NCBI RefSeq assembly: GCF_016862955.1
Contig: NZ_BONY01000040.1
Span: 26,313-90,312, forward strand
Reading direction: 5' to 3'
DNA length: 64,000 nucleotides
DNA from: Rhizocola hellebori
Lineage (GTDB): Bacteria; Actinomycetota; Actinomycetes; Mycobacteriales; Micromonosporaceae
How positions within the stretch are numbered: the stretch's first letter is position 1; each line of letters starts with the position of its first letter. Shown piece by piece: positions 37,278 through 46,397 of the stretch. A model generated the notes under the pieces. It saw only the letters and a program-made list of their open reading frames with translations. It was not told the origin of the DNA and made no database searches. Both the position numbers and the translations under genes were made by a program.

Positions 37278-39674
37278 GTGACGACTCAGGCACGGGATGA
37301 GATCAAGATCGGTGGGCTCGGCGCGAGCCGTAAGCGGGTGGAGGACAACAGGTTTATCCGCGGCAAGGGAAATTATGTCGACGACATCGTGCTGCCGGGC
37401 ATGCTGCACATGGAGATCCTGCGCAGTCCACTCGCGCACGCCAGGATCGTCTCCATCGACACCAGCAAGGCGTGGGCGATTCCCGGCGTTCGGCTGGTGC
37501 TCACCGGCGAGATGATGGCCACGCGCAACCTGGCGTGGATGCCCACCCTGTCCTACGACACGCAGGCGGTGCTGGCGACCGACAAGGTGCGCTTCCAGGG
37601 TCAGGAAGTCGCGTGCGTGATCGCCGACGACCCGTATATCGCCAAGGATGCCTGTGAAGCCATTGTGGTGGAGTACGAGGCCCTGCCGGTCATCGTCAAC
37701 CCCACCCAGGCTTTGGCTGACGGTGCCCCGCTGATCCGTGACGACAAGGAAAACCAGCACGACAACGTCGTGTTCGACTGGGAGGTCGGCGACCGGGACG
37801 GCACCGAGCGCGCGTTCGCGCAAGCCGACCTGGTGTCCAAACTCGAGCTTCACTATCCGCGATCGCACCCTTCTCCGATGGAGTGCTGCGGATCCATCGC
37901 CGACTTCGACCGGTCCACCTCCAAGCTGACCGTCTACATGACCACCCAGGCGCCTCATATCATCCGGGCGGCGGTCGCCCTGGTCGCCGAGTTGCCCGAG
38001 CACATGATCCGTATCGTTTCGCCGGATCTCGGCGGTGGCTTCGGCAACAAGGTTCCGGTGTACCCGGGCTACGTCATGTCGATCCTCGCCTCGATCCTGT
38101 TGGAGCGGCCGGTGAAGTGGATTGAGGACAAGACCGGAAACCTGATCTCGACCGGCTTCGCCCGCGACATCTACCTAAAGGGCGAGCTGGCGCTGCGCAA
38201 GGACGGCAAGATCCTCGGTGTGCGGATGCACACGGACTCCGACCACGGCGCGTTCTTCTCCGACGCCCAGCCGAGCAAGTTCAAAATCGGCCTGATGCAT
38301 TCCGCGTTCTCCTGCTACGACATCCCCTCCGCGCATCTGACCGCGCGTGGCGTGTACACCAACAAGGCGCCCGGCGGGGTGGCTTACCGCTGCTCGTTCC
38401 GGGTCACCGAGGCGATGTACTTCCAGGAGCGCATGGTGCAGGCCGCCGCCGACGATCTGGGCATGGATCAGGCGGAGTTCCGGCGGCGCAACTTCGTGCG
38501 CGACGACGACTTCCCGCACCGCACCCCGTTCGGTTTCCTCACCGACTCCGGCCAGTACGGCAAGTGCCTTCAGGTGGGTCTGGAAGCCATCGGGTACGAG
38601 GACTTCCTCAAGCAGAAGGAAGAAGCCAAGAGCCGCGGGCGCCTGCTGGGCATCGGTATCTCCACGATGACCGAGCCGCTGGGCGCGGGTAACAGCCGCG
38701 AGTACGACATCCTGGGCATCAAGATGTTCGACTCGGCCGAGCTGCGCGTGCACATGACCGGCAAGGCGATCCTGCGCACCGGCGCCAAGACTCAGGGCCA
38801 GGGCCACGAGACGACCTGGGCCCAGATCGTCGCCCATGAGCTCGGCATCCCGGCCGACGACATCGTGGTCGAGGAGGGCGACACCGACACCGCACCGTTC
38901 GGCATGGGAACCTACGCCTCGCGGAGCACGCCGGTGGCCGGAGCGGCCGTCGCCATGGTCTCGCGCAAGGTGCGGGCGAAGGCCCGCAAGCTTGCCGCGC
39001 ACCTGCTTGAGGTGTCCGAAGAGGACATTGAGTGGGAGCTGGGCCGGTTCTACGTGCGCAGTTCCCCGGAAACCGGTGTGAGCATTCAGGATTGCGCCTA
39101 CGCGGCCTACAGCAACATGCCCGACGGGATGGAGCCGGGCCTGGAGAACGTGGCGTACTACGACCCGCCCAACCTCACCTGGCCGTTCGCCTGCTACATC
39201 GCGACCGTCGAAGTGGATCCGCAGACCGGGGTCTGGGACGTGTTGCGATTCGTCGCGGTGGACGACTGTGGCGTGCGGATCAACCCGATGGTGGTGGAGG
39301 GCCAGATCATGGGTGGCCTCACCGAGGCCTATGCCATGGCGTCCATGCAGTTCATCACGTTCGACGCGCAGGGCAACTGCATCGGCTCCAACTACATGGA
39401 CTACCTGCTGCCGACCGCGTGGGAGACCCCGGGCTGGGAGCTGCACGAGGTAGTCACCCCGTGCCCGCATCACCCCATCGGCGCCAAGGGAATCGGTGAG
39501 TGCGCCACCGTCGGCGGACCGGCCGCTTTCGTCAACGCGGTGCTGGACGCCATCAAGGACACCGGCGTGCGCAACATCGACATGCCGCTGCTGCCCGACC
39601 GCGTTTACGAAGCCATCACCCAGCGGCACGACGTATCGGGTGCGCCACCGGTCAAAATGGACGACCATGACTGA
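37278..39674 (+). CDS. coxL: CO dehydrogenase large subunit, form I AYRCSFR
   Basis: GTG start with GGAG upstream. The 798-residue protein has [13 protein letters not shown], the canonical form I loop [10 protein letters not shown] and the active-site Glu in KGIGECATV. It should be a functional Mo-Cu CO dehydrogenase of the high-affinity type used by soil actinomycetes to oxidise trace CO. The last 8 bp overlap the XdhC-YHS gene. Confidence 0.97.
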   Translation: MTTQARDEIKIGGLGASRKRVEDNRFIRGKGNYVDDIVLPGMLHMEILRSPLAHARIVSIDTSKAWAIPGVRLVLTGEMMATRNLAWMPTLSYDTQAVLATDKVRFQGQEVACVIADDPYIAKDACEAIVVEYEALPVIVNPTQALADGAPLIRDDKENQHDNVVFDWEVGDRDGTERAFAQADLVSKLELHYPRSHPSPMECCGSIADFDRSTSKLTVYMTTQAPHIIRAAVALVAELPEHMIRIVSPDLGGGFGNKVPVYPGYVMSILASILLERPVKWIEDKTGNLISTGFARDIYLKGELALRKDGKILGVRMHTDSDHGAFFSDAQPSKFKIGLMHSAFSCYDIPSAHLTARGVYTNKAPGGVAYRCSFRVTEAMYFQERMVQAAADDLGMDQAEFRRRNFVRDDDFPHRTPFGFLTDSGQYGKCLQVGLEAIGYEDFLKQKEEAKSRGRLLGIGISTMTEPLGAGNSREYDILGIKMFDSAELRVHMTGKAILRTGAKTQGQGHETTWAQIVAHELGIPADDIVVEEGDTDTAPFGMGTYASRSTPVAGAAVAMVSRKVRAKARKLAAHLLEVSEEDIEWELGRFYVRSSPETGVSIQDCAYAAYSNMPDGMEPGLENVAYYDPPNLTWPFACYIATVEVDPQTGVWDVLRFVAVDDCGVRINPMVVEGQIMGGLTEAYAMASMQFITFDAQGNCIGSNYMDYLLPTAWETPGWELHEVVTPCPHHPIGAKGIGECATVGGPAAFVNAVLDAIKDTGVRNIDMPLLPDRVYEAITQRHDVSGAPPVKMDDHD

Positions 39675-40602
39675 GGGTTGGGACGTCATCGAGCTGGCCA
39701 GTGAGCTGACTCGGCGCGGTGAGGAATTCGCGATGGCCACGGTGGTGTGGCGGCAGGGGCCGTCCTCTGGCCACCAGGGCTCGCGGGCGCTCATCACCGC
39801 GACCGGGCAGCTGCACGGCTGGATAGGTGGCGCCTGCGCCGAGCCTGTGGTCGTCCGCGAAGCGCAGAAGGTGATCGCCGAACGGAAGGCGACGCTGGTG
39901 CTGCTGGGCACCTCCGACCAATTCGGCAGCAGCGTGCCCACCGGGATGACTGTCATCCCCATCTCGTGCCAGAGCGAGGGTGCCATGCAGGTCTACATCG
40001 AGCCCGTGGTGCCCGTGCCCCACCTGACGATCGTCGGCCGCTCGCCGATGGCCCACACGCTTGGCGACCTCGCCCGAGCGCTGGGATGGCGGGCCGATGT
40101 CCACGACGGACCGGATTTCTCCGCCGCGCACCTCAACGCTCATTCCATCGTGGTGGTGGCCACCCAGGGCCACGGCGACGAGGAGGCGATCGAGCAGGCG
40201 GTCTCGGCGTTGCCCGCGTTTGTGGGCCTGGTCGCGTCGCGCAAGCGGGGCGAGGCGGTGCTCGGCTATCTCGAAGACCGTGGAGTGCCGCGCAACCTGC
40301 TCGACCGGGTAAGCGTGCCGGTCGGGCTCGACCTTGGCCACACCACCCACCGCGAGATCGCCGTTGCCGTCCTGGCCGAGCTGGTGCGGCGGCGGGCGGC
40401 TGGCGAGCTCGTGCCCGAGGCGCTGGTAACGCCGGCCGAACCAAGGCAGGCACGTGACCCGGTGTGCGGGATGACGGTGCGGGCCGACGAATCCAGCCGC
40501 CCGTTCGAGCACGACGGCATCACCTACTTCTTCTGCTGTGCCGGCTGCCGGGCCGCTTTCGAGCGGGAACCGGCCGCCCACCTCATCGCCCGGGAGGCTT
40601 GA
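39667..40602 (+). CDS. XdhC/CoxI-family protein with C-terminal YHS domain
   Basis: ATG at 39667 lies inside the end of coxL2; a much longer frame upstream is a shadow. Residues 1-260 are XdhC/CoxI-like (GEEFAMATVVWRQGPSSGHQG, HLTIVGRSPMAHTLGDLARALGW, FVGLVASRKRGEAV). Residues about 263-311 form a YHS domain (DPVCGMTV...YFFCCAGCRAAF), a Cys-containing module often linked to metal binding. It may couple Mo-cofactor maturation with copper handling for CoxL (inference). The stop overlaps coxG by one base (TGATG). Confidence 0.9.
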   Translation: MTEGWDVIELASELTRRGEEFAMATVVWRQGPSSGHQGSRALITATGQLHGWIGGACAEPVVVREAQKVIAERKATLVLLGTSDQFGSSVPTGMTVIPISCQSEGAMQVYIEPVVPVPHLTIVGRSPMAHTLGDLARALGWRADVHDGPDFSAAHLNAHSIVVVATQGHGDEEAIEQAVSALPAFVGLVASRKRGEAVLGYLEDRGVPRNLLDRVSVPVGLDLGHTTHREIAVAVLAELVRRRAAGELVPEALVTPAEPRQARDPVCGMTVRADESSRPFEHDGITYFFCCAGCRAAFEREPAAHLIAREA

Positions 40603-41186
40603 TGCTGATCAAGAGTGGCTTCGACGTGGCCCAGCCCGTCGACAAGGTCTGGCAGTTCTTCGACGACATACCGGGTGTGGCCGCCTGCCTGCCCGGTGCG
40701 GAGCTGACACAGGACCTCGGCGACAACAAGTATCTGGGCAAGGTGGCCGTCCGGATGGGGCCGGTGCGGCTGCAGTTCGGTGGGACCGCCCAGATCAAGG
40801 AGCGCGACGACGCGGCCAAGCGCATCGTCGTCGACGCGGCCGGTGCCGACGAGAAAGGCCGCGGCAACGCCTCCATGCTCGTGACCGCGACGCTGAGCCA
40901 GGCGCGCGGCGGGACAAGGGTTGACGTCATCCAGGACCTGCAAGTGTCCGGTGCCGCCGCGCAATATGGGCGCGGCATGATCTCGGATGTCACCGAGATT
41001 CTCATGAAGGACTTCGCCACCAACATGCAGGCCCGCATCGATGCGAAGGCCAAGGGGATATCGCTCGACCGGGTCGGCTCCACCTCGGCCAGCGGCTTCA
41101 CCATCGGGCTGCGCGCGGCTCGGCTCGCGCTCGGCCGGGTGTTGCGCCGCTTCTTCCTGCCGTATCAGCCCAACCCGAGCCGTTGA
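40602..41186 (+). CDS. coxG: CoxG, SRPBCC-fold CO dehydrogenase partner
   Basis: The 194-residue protein has an SRPBCC (START-like) cavity domain (about 1-150: FDVAQPVDKVWQFFDDIPGVAACLPGAEL). A C-terminal basic hydrophobic tail follows (GFTIGLRAARLALGRVLRR), probably membrane-contacting. Mycobacterial CoxG has been reported to supply quinone from the membrane to CO dehydrogenase; the same role is inferred here. It is translationally coupled to the XdhC-YHS gene and followed after 12 nt by the small-protein array. Confidence 0.92.
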   Translation: MLIKSGFDVAQPVDKVWQFFDDIPGVAACLPGAELTQDLGDNKYLGKVAVRMGPVRLQFGGTAQIKERDDAAKRIVVDAAGADEKGRGNASMLVTATLSQARGGTRVDVIQDLQVSGAAAQYGRGMISDVTEILMKDFATNMQARIDAKAKGISLDRVGSTSASGFTIGLRAARLALGRVLRRFFLPYQPNPSR

Positions 41187-41198
41187 GGAGCTGACGAG

Positions 41199-41453
41199 AT
41201 GACACTGTGGTGGATCGGCAACGGGATCCTTTTACTGGTCGTGGTCCCCGTCCTCGTGGCGTTGCTCAACCGCGTGCTCGCGGCGCTGGAGCGGATCCGT
41301 GGCGCGGCCGATGACATTCTCGCCGGCGGCGTGGCGTTGACCGGCGAGCTGGACAACGTACCGGAGCTGCTGGCTGAGACCGACGGCACGATCAAAGACG
41401 TCACCATCGGTGCAGTCCGCTACGCGGGCTCCGTCGGCAAGCTTCTGGGCTGA
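41199..41453 (+). CDS. Small single-pass membrane protein A (cox array), 84 aa
   Basis: One N-terminal transmembrane helix (about residues 4-25, LWWIGNGILLLVVVPVLVALL) is followed by a soluble amphipathic helical tail (LERIRGAADDILAGG...LLAETDGTIKDV). GAGG precedes the ATG. No family is recognised. It is the first of five such proteins after coxG. Confidence 0.82.
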   Translation: MTLWWIGNGILLLVVVPVLVALLNRVLAALERIRGAADDILAGGVALTGELDNVPELLAETDGTIKDVTIGAVRYAGSVGKLLG

Positions 41454-41469
41454 GAGAGGAACGATTGCC

Positions 41470-41697
41470 ATGCCTGCAGCCGCCGTGGTGACCCTGGTCA
41501 TCGCCACGCTGATCATTGCCGCAGCCGCGCTCGGTCTGCTTCGGGTCATCTTCCACCTGAAGGAGATCCGGCAGACCTTGGGCACCGTCATCGTGGGCGT
41601 CATGGTGGTTGCCCACCAAACCCGCACGGTGCCGGAGGTTCTGCCCTCGGTCAACGCCAACCTGAAGCCCGTTCGCGACTTCTGCGAATCGATCTGA
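41470..41697 (+). CDS. Small single-pass membrane protein B (cox array), 75 aa
   Basis: ATG at 41470 follows GAGAGGA at about 8-10 nt; the longer frame to 41410 is not needed. The helix AAAVVTLVIATLIIAAAALGLL (residues 3-24) spans the membrane and the tail is LKEIRQTLGTVIVGVM...NANLKPVRDFCESI, with one Cys near the end. It resembles its neighbours in layout but not clearly in sequence. Confidence 0.8.
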   Translation: MPAAAVVTLVIATLIIAAAALGLLRVIFHLKEIRQTLGTVIVGVMVVAHQTRTVPEVLPSVNANLKPVRDFCESI

Positions 41698-41726
41698 TCC
41701 GGTCCTGAGCACAAGGAGCATGAAAG

Positions 41727-41918
41727 ATGTACGAGTTCCGTTGCGGCAGCCCGGTTTGCAAGACGCATTTCACCGCTCCCACCGAGGACGCGTTGATGGG
41801 CCAGGTCGCCGAGCATGTAGTGGTGAAGCACAAAATCCCTGCGCCGACCAAGTCGCTGGTCGCGTTCGTCAAGGCGAACTGCATCAGCCAGGTCCAGTCC
41901 ACCACGAAGGCAGGCTGA
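41727..41918 (+). CDS. DUF1059-like small protein, 63 aa
   Basis: MYEFRCGSPVCKTHFTAPTEDAL...AEHVVVKHK matches the DUF1059 pattern of small putative metal-binding proteins, with Cys6, Cys11 and His residues. It is the only soluble member of the small-protein array. A role in cofactor or metal supply to CO dehydrogenase is possible but unproven. Confidence 0.82.
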   Translation: MYEFRCGSPVCKTHFTAPTEDALMGQVAEHVVVKHKIPAPTKSLVAFVKANCISQVQSTTKAG

Positions 41919-41922
41919 TCCC

Positions 41923-42192
41923 ATGCTCGAAACCGTGACAGAGAGCGCCAGCACGACCGGGTGGGTCATCGGCTACACCATCGGCGTCGTGGTCGTGCTC
42001 GTCGTGGTGGCCCTCGTGGTGCCGATCCTGCTGCTGGCGGCTTCCATCGGCAAGGAAGCGAAGATGATCAACGACTCGCTGACCCAGTCGGTGCACAACA
42101 CCGCAGCCCTCAAGGAGCTGCGCACGACCATCGATCACGCCGAGGTCATCGTCGCGGGCCTCGCCCGTGGCCGTACCCGGCTAGGAGGCTGA
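41923..42192 (+). CDS. Small single-pass membrane protein C (cox array), 89 aa
   Basis: The transmembrane helix is at about residues 13-42 (WVIGYTIGVVVVLVVVALVV). A helical tail follows (KEAKMINDSLTQSVHNTAALKELRTTIDHAEVIV) with regular hydrophobic spacing, suggesting a coiled coil. It starts 4 nt after the DUF1059 stop. Confidence 0.82.
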   Translation: MLETVTESASTTGWVIGYTIGVVVVLVVVALVVPILLLAASIGKEAKMINDSLTQSVHNTAALKELRTTIDHAEVIVAGLARGRTRLGG

Positions 42193-42193
42193 C

Positions 42194-42463
42194 ATGACAC
42201 CGACCGAATACTGGTGGGGCGCCATCATCGGCGGGCTGGTCGTCGTGGTCGCGGTGGCCGCGCTGCTGACGATCCTTGTCCTGCTGGTGCGCCGCATCGA
42301 CAAGCGGGTGGTCATGGTGCGCGACACCCTGCGGGCCGCGGCGGCCAATACGGCCGACACCGCGCTGATCGCGCAGACCGCCGCGCGCGTGGACGCCGTT
42401 CTGGCCGAAGGCCTCAAGCACCACCTGTTCCTCGGCCGCGTACTGGACAAGGTGAGGTCATGA
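42194..42463 (+). CDS. Small single-pass membrane protein D (cox array), 89 aa
   Basis: The helix at about residues 9-33 (AIIGGLVVVVAVAALLTILV) spans the membrane and the tail RRIDKRVVMVRDTLRAAAANTADTALIAQT is helical. AGGAG precedes the ATG. The stop overlaps the next start as ATGA. Confidence 0.82.
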   Translation: MTPTEYWWGAIIGGLVVVVAVAALLTILVLLVRRIDKRVVMVRDTLRAAAANTADTALIAQTAARVDAVLAEGLKHHLFLGRVLDKVRS

Positions 42464-42831
42464 ACGAGTTGGTCGTGTGGTCGGTTGTCGACATCGCTGC
42501 GCTCATCGCCGGGCTCGCGTTCTATCTGTTCGTGGTCGGCGGCCAGCTCAAGCGGATAGCCACCAACCTTGAAGAGTGCGCGGAGCTGGTGCGCACCATC
42601 AAGGGCCACGCGGAGGTCATCGAGCCCGGTGTGGAGCACATCAACGGCACCGGTGGAGTGGTCGCCGGCGCGCTGCCGCTGCTTTACGGCATGGCCGAGG
42701 GAATCGTCGTCGGTGTTACGCCACTCCCGGCCGAACCTGCCGTGCGTGAGCCGGCCCGGCCGGCGTCCGGGCGGCGTCGCTCACGGCTGCACGACGGGGT
42801 CGGCTACGTTCCCGCGGGCGTATCGGACTGA
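42460..42831 (+). CDS. Small single-pass membrane protein E (cox array), 123 aa
   Basis: ATG at 42460 overlaps the previous stop by 4 bp. The transmembrane helix is at about residues 7-28 (WSVVDIAALIAGLAFYLFVV). It is followed by KRIATNLEECAELVRTIKGHAEVIEPGVEHIN, a Gly/Val-rich second hydrophobic patch and an Arg/Pro-rich tail. The 3' end overlaps the convergent GIY-YIG-like gene by 28 bp. Confidence 0.82.
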   Translation: MNELVVWSVVDIAALIAGLAFYLFVVGGQLKRIATNLEECAELVRTIKGHAEVIEPGVEHINGTGGVVAGALPLLYGMAEGIVVGVTPLPAEPAVREPARPASGRRRSRLHDGVGYVPAGVSD

Positions 42832-43280
42832 CACTCCGCGGCCGGGCCGCCGCCAGGGTCACGCCCGGTGGTGAGCGGCCCGGTGGTCGGCGCAGTGTAT
42901 TCGCCGATCCATTCGTCCTTCCAGGACCGCTCGTACTGCTGCTCATTGCAGGACGGGTGGTAGATCGCGCTGAGTTCCTGGGCGATCTGTTCGCGGTGCG
43001 AGCGCAGCCCGCCGGGTACCTGATAGGTGCAGATGTAGACACGCCAACGGCTTCCGGCGCGGGCGATCCAGCATTGCGCGCGCGGATGGTGAAACGGAAG
43101 CCGATGCGCGGACAGGTCGTCGGCGTGGCCGACATAGATCACCGCGTAGGTCTCGGGTTTGGTCTCCGGATCCGGCTTGTACATGATCGCGTACACCGCC
43201 GGATGCGCCGGAGGCGTCCAGCCGCCGAGCAGCCGAGGGCCCTCGAAGGCATAGCCGGCAAGCGAACCGAGCCTGATCAT
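42804..43280 (-). CDS. GIY-YIG-like protein, 158 aa
   Basis: AVYAIMYKPDPE...TYAVIYVGHADDLSAHRLPFHH, then a conserved Arg (SHREQIAQEL) and YHPSCNEQQ follow the GIY-YIG nuclease pattern: YAIM/VIYVG strands, a helix with Arg, and a C-terminal Asn. The canonical first Tyr pair is degenerate, so activity is uncertain. It is the last gene of the leftward coxD-coxE run and overlaps its upstream neighbour by 4 bp, an odd place for a nuclease. Confidence 0.72.
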   Translation of the reverse strand: MIRLGSLAGYAFEGPRLLGGWTPPAHPAVYAIMYKPDPETKPETYAVIYVGHADDLSAHRLPFHHPRAQCWIARAGSRWRVYICTYQVPGGLRSHREQIAQELSAIYHPSCNEQQYERSWKDEWIGEYTAPTTGPLTTGRDPGGGPAAECQSDTPAGT

Positions 43281-43561
43281 TCGAGGTCGTCGAGTTCGTC
43301 GGCCTCGCTGACGGCATCGACGTAGGCGATCGGCCAGGGCGGCAACCCGGCCTGAGCCGCGGCCCGGACGAACTCGGCGCTGCCGCGTTGCACCGCGTCA
43401 GCCCGATCGTCGGCCTCCACGATCAGCTGGGCGCCAAATCTGGTGGTGCCAATGCCTGAGGCTATCCCGCCGGACATCGCCACCGCGTCGGCCAGCTCCA
43501 GCACCTCCTCGCGGCTGATGACGCGGTCACCTTCCGCCGCCACCGACACACTCCACTTCAC
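43277..43561 (-). CDS. Small protein in the coxDE run, 94 aa
   Basis: MKWSVSVAAEGDRVISREEVLELADAVAMSGGIASGIGTTRFGAQLIVEADD suggests a small ferredoxin-like alpha/beta domain. No family is assigned. It lies 10 nt after coxE and its stop overlaps the GIY-YIG-like start (ATGA), so the two may act as a pair. Confidence 0.75.
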   Translation of the reverse strand: MKWSVSVAAEGDRVISREEVLELADAVAMSGGIASGIGTTRFGAQLIVEADDRADAVQRGSAEFVRAAAQAGLPPWPIAYVDAVSEADELDDLE

Positions 43562-43571
43562 CGATTCGCTC

Positions 43572-44702
43572 CTAACTCAGCTCGGGCAGCATCGCCGCGA
43601 ACACTTCCAGGTCGTGCAGATTGTTCCCGGGCAGCAACAGGTCGATGTACGGGGCGGCGACCATCATGCCGAGAGTGCTCGGCCGAAAGTCCCGGCTGTG
43701 GCCGCGATGCGGATTCAACCACACCACCCGATGACACAGCCGGCTCAGCCGCTCCATCGCGCTCGCCAGGACCTGCGGGTCGCCCCGATCCAGCCCGTCG
43801 GAGCAGATCACGACTATCCCACCCCGGCACATGCCGCGCCTTCCCCAGTCGCGCACGAACGCGGTGAGCGAGTCCCCGATCCTGGTCCCGCCCTCCCAGT
43901 CGAATACCGCCTTGGCGGCCTGTTCCATCGCCTCGTCGACGCGCCGCCGCCGCAACACTTTGGTGAGGCGGGTCAGCCGGGTGCCGAAGCAGAAAGTCTC
44001 CACCCGCGTGTCGGCCCGCTTCGCCGAATGGGCGAACTGCAACAGACCGCGCGAGTAGTCGGCCATCGATCCGGAGATGTCGACGATGAGAATCAGTGGC
44101 CGCACCCGCCGCTTGCGCTTGCGCCACAACAGTTTGGAGGGCTCACCGTAGGCCCGCATCGTTTCCCGCACCATGCGGCGCGGATCCGGGGTATGGCCGC
44201 GCCGCGCCGCGGCTGTGCGGCGGGTTCTGCGGCGCGGCGGATTGAGCCGGATGCGCGCGGTGATCCTCCTCAGCGCCGCCAGCTCCTCAGCCGTACACGC
44301 CGCAAAAGCCTTATTCCTCAGCACTTCTGCGCCGGAAGCGACCAGACCTAGCCGAGCCGCGTGCTCTTCCCGGCTCTCGGGGCTGGGATCGGTGGCCGGA
44401 ACGACCAGCATCGACTGCACCTCGGCCGAGCTGTGAACGTTGAGCCGCAACGGTTCCGGCAGCGCATCGCCCTCGTCGAGGAAGAACTTCCGGAACACCC
44501 GGTCGTAGACCGCGATGTCCTCGCGCCGGGTGACGATGGTGGTGCGTCCGGCCCAGTAGAGGTCCAGCAGGTCGGTCGGATCGAGCTGGGCCAATGCCGC
44601 GCTGTAGGTGAGCACGTCACCGGATCCGACCGTCAGACCCGCGTCACGCAATTGATCGGCGAACGCGACCAGCACGCTGACGAACGGCGCGTCGTCAGTC
44701 AC
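43572..44702 (-). CDS. coxE: CoxE, VWA-domain protein
   Basis: The 376-residue protein has a helical N-terminus, a strongly basic linker (about 150-200) and a VWA domain with MIDAS motif DISGSM (about 205-210) and a later SDGLD. CoxE works with the AAA+ protein CoxD in assembling the [CuSMoO2] site in Oligotropha. It overlaps coxD by 8 bp. Confidence 0.93.
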   Translation of the reverse strand: MTDDAPFVSVLVAFADQLRDAGLTVGSGDVLTYSAALAQLDPTDLLDLYWAGRTTIVTRREDIAVYDRVFRKFFLDEGDALPEPLRLNVHSSAEVQSMLVVPATDPSPESREEHAARLGLVASGAEVLRNKAFAACTAEELAALRRITARIRLNPPRRRTRRTAAARRGHTPDPRRMVRETMRAYGEPSKLLWRKRKRRVRPLILIVDISGSMADYSRGLLQFAHSAKRADTRVETFCFGTRLTRLTKVLRRRRVDEAMEQAAKAVFDWEGGTRIGDSLTAFVRDWGRRGMCRGGIVVICSDGLDRGDPQVLASAMERLSRLCHRVVWLNPHRGHSRDFRPSTLGMMVAAPYIDLLLPGNNLHDLEVFAAMLPELS

Positions 44703-45570
44703 CCGAGGCGATCCCGTCCAGGCTCGAGCGCACCAGCTCCAGATCGTCGTGGTCCTTCACCACGGCCCCGAGCGTGTCGGCCACCGTCTCGGTGGTCAGC
44801 TCCTGCGCCCCGATGACGTTGAGCGCCAGCACCCAGTCGATAGTCTCGGCGACGCCCGGCGGCTTGGCGAGCTCAAGGTCTCGCAGCCGGTTGACGGCGG
44901 CGACCACCTTACGGGTCAACGTTTGCGACACCTCGGGCTGGCGGGTGAGCACGATCTCCACCTCGCGATCGCTGCTCGGGTAACCGATCCAGTGGTAGAT
45001 GCAGCGCCGCTTCAGCGCGTCGTGCAGCTCGCGGGTGCGGTTGGAAGTCAGCACCACCAGCGGCGCGGTGGCCGCCTTGATCGTCCCCAGCTCGGGAATG
45101 GTGATCTGGAAGTCGGCGAGCATCTCGAGCAGGAACGCCTCGAACTCGTCGTCGGCCCTGTCGATTTCGTCGATGAGCAGGACCGCCTGATCGCCGGCCC
45201 GCACCGCCTGCAACAGCGGCCGCTCAAGCAGGAACTTCGGGCCGAAAAGCTTGTCGACCGTCTCGCCGTCGACCAGCTGGCCCTGCGACAGAGCCCGGAT
45301 CTGCAGCATCTGCCGGGCATAGTCCCATTCGTAGAGCGCCTGATTGGTGTCGATGCCCTCATAGCATTGCAGCCGGATCAACTGCCGGCCGAAGACCGCC
45401 GCGAGAGCCTTTGCCACCTCGGTCTTACCGACGCCGACCTCGCCCTCGAGCAGGATCGGCCTTCCCAGCGACAGGGAGATCAGCAGGGCGGTGGCCAACC
45501 CCCGGTCGGCTAGATAGCCGTCTTCACGAAGGAGTTGGGTCAGCTCGGCCACGGTCTCCGGACGGTCCAT
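44695..45570 (-). CDS. coxD: CoxD, MoxR-type AAA+ ATPase
   Basis: The 291-residue MoxR ATPase has Walker A GEVGVGKTE (about 42-50), Walker B VLLIDEIDRA (about 130) and sensor 1 LTSNRTREL (about 172). With CoxE it is expected to energise maturation of the CoxL active site. Only one coxDE pair is present for two coxMSL sets, so it presumably serves both. Confidence 0.94.
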   Translation of the reverse strand: MDRPETVAELTQLLREDGYLADRGLATALLISLSLGRPILLEGEVGVGKTEVAKALAAVFGRQLIRLQCYEGIDTNQALYEWDYARQMLQIRALSQGQLVDGETVDKLFGPKFLLERPLLQAVRAGDQAVLLIDEIDRADDEFEAFLLEMLADFQITIPELGTIKAATAPLVVLTSNRTRELHDALKRRCIYHWIGYPSSDREVEIVLTRQPEVSQTLTRKVVAAVNRLRDLELAKPPGVAETIDWVLALNVIGAQELTTETVADTLGAVVKDHDDLELVRSSLDGIASGD

Positions 45571-45605
45571 GCAGTCTCTCCCTAACCGTCCACACGTCGC
45601 TGGTG

Positions 45606-45863
45606 TTACTGCGTTTCAGCGGGGCCAAGCACAAGCTCCCGGATGCTGGGCGCCGACGTGCCGAGCTTGCCTTCCCGCCGCAGCTTCTCCCGCCAGGCCG
45701 CACCCAGGTCACTGCCGGGCTCAGCCAGGCCGTCGAAGGTGACGTCCTTCATGTTCTTGCAGCTCTTCTGCGGCCCGCAAGCCTCATCGGCGTCGGCCCG
45801 CTGCCCGCTGGCGGCCCACATCGCGCGCAGCACGCCTACCGTCTCCTCCGGCTGGTTTGCCAT
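45606..45863 (-). CDS. Small Cys-containing protein upstream of coxD, 85 aa
   Basis: MANQPEETVGVLRAMWAASGQ leads to CGPQKSCKNM (two Cys, spacing C-x5-C), then a charged helical end. No family is recognised. It lies 35 bp upstream of coxD on the same strand and is probably cotranscribed. The Cys pair could bind a metal or form a disulfide. Confidence 0.65.
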   Translation of the reverse strand: MANQPEETVGVLRAMWAASGQRADADEACGPQKSCKNMKDVTFDGLAEPGSDLGAAWREKLRREGKLGTSAPSIRELVLGPAETQ

Positions 45864-45917
45864 GCTCCCACCCTAGGCCGCAGTTGCGGCAAGCGCGACG
45901 GCGGATTAAGGCTTCGC

Positions 45918-46391
45918 TTACTCACCTCCGTGACCTGCGCATTCGGCGAGGAAAGCGAGGGCGCGGGGCTGACGCTGCTTCCGCCAAGCGGCCCAGTACC
46001 GCACCCGCGGCAGATCCCCGATCGGGACGCCGGTCAGACCCGGCGGCAGCTCGACGCAGCCGTTGACGACGGTCGCGCCGATGCCGAGGCTGGCGAAGTG
46101 CACCAGCAGGTCCCAGCCGTCCGACTCGGCGACCGGCTGCCATGGCACGCCCGCGTCCAGGAGGGCCCGCTCCAGGCTGCGCCGATGTGGCCGGTTCGGC
46201 GGCGGCACCACCAGATCCAGGCCCGCCAGATCGGCCAGGCGCAACCGTTTTCGAGCGGCGAGCAGATGGTCAACACCGATAACCAGCATTTGGGGGTACG
46301 CGGCGATCTCGCGCGCGACGAAATGGCGACCGGGCGGATCGTAGGCCACCACGGCAACATCGGCCTGCCCGGTGTCGATAGCGGTCGCTGT
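45918..46391 (-). pseudogene. LysR-family gene remnant (substrate-binding half only)
   Basis: The frame reads AIDTGQADVAVVAYDPPGRH, then REIAAYPQMLVIGVDHLLAARKRL and LGIGATVVNG, which is the C-terminal part of a LysR effector domain. The helix-turn-helix and linker (about 150 residues) are absent. Upstream is AT-rich, with no in-frame start carrying a ribosome-binding site. Its 3' end bears TAAGGCTTCGCTTA (45907-45920), close to the cox-gap palindrome. Confidence 0.65.
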
Positions 46392-46397
46392 CGGTCT

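Noticed and set aside
38175..39986. Minus-strand open frame of 603 codons
   Set aside because: It is a shadow of coxL2 and the XdhC-YHS gene.
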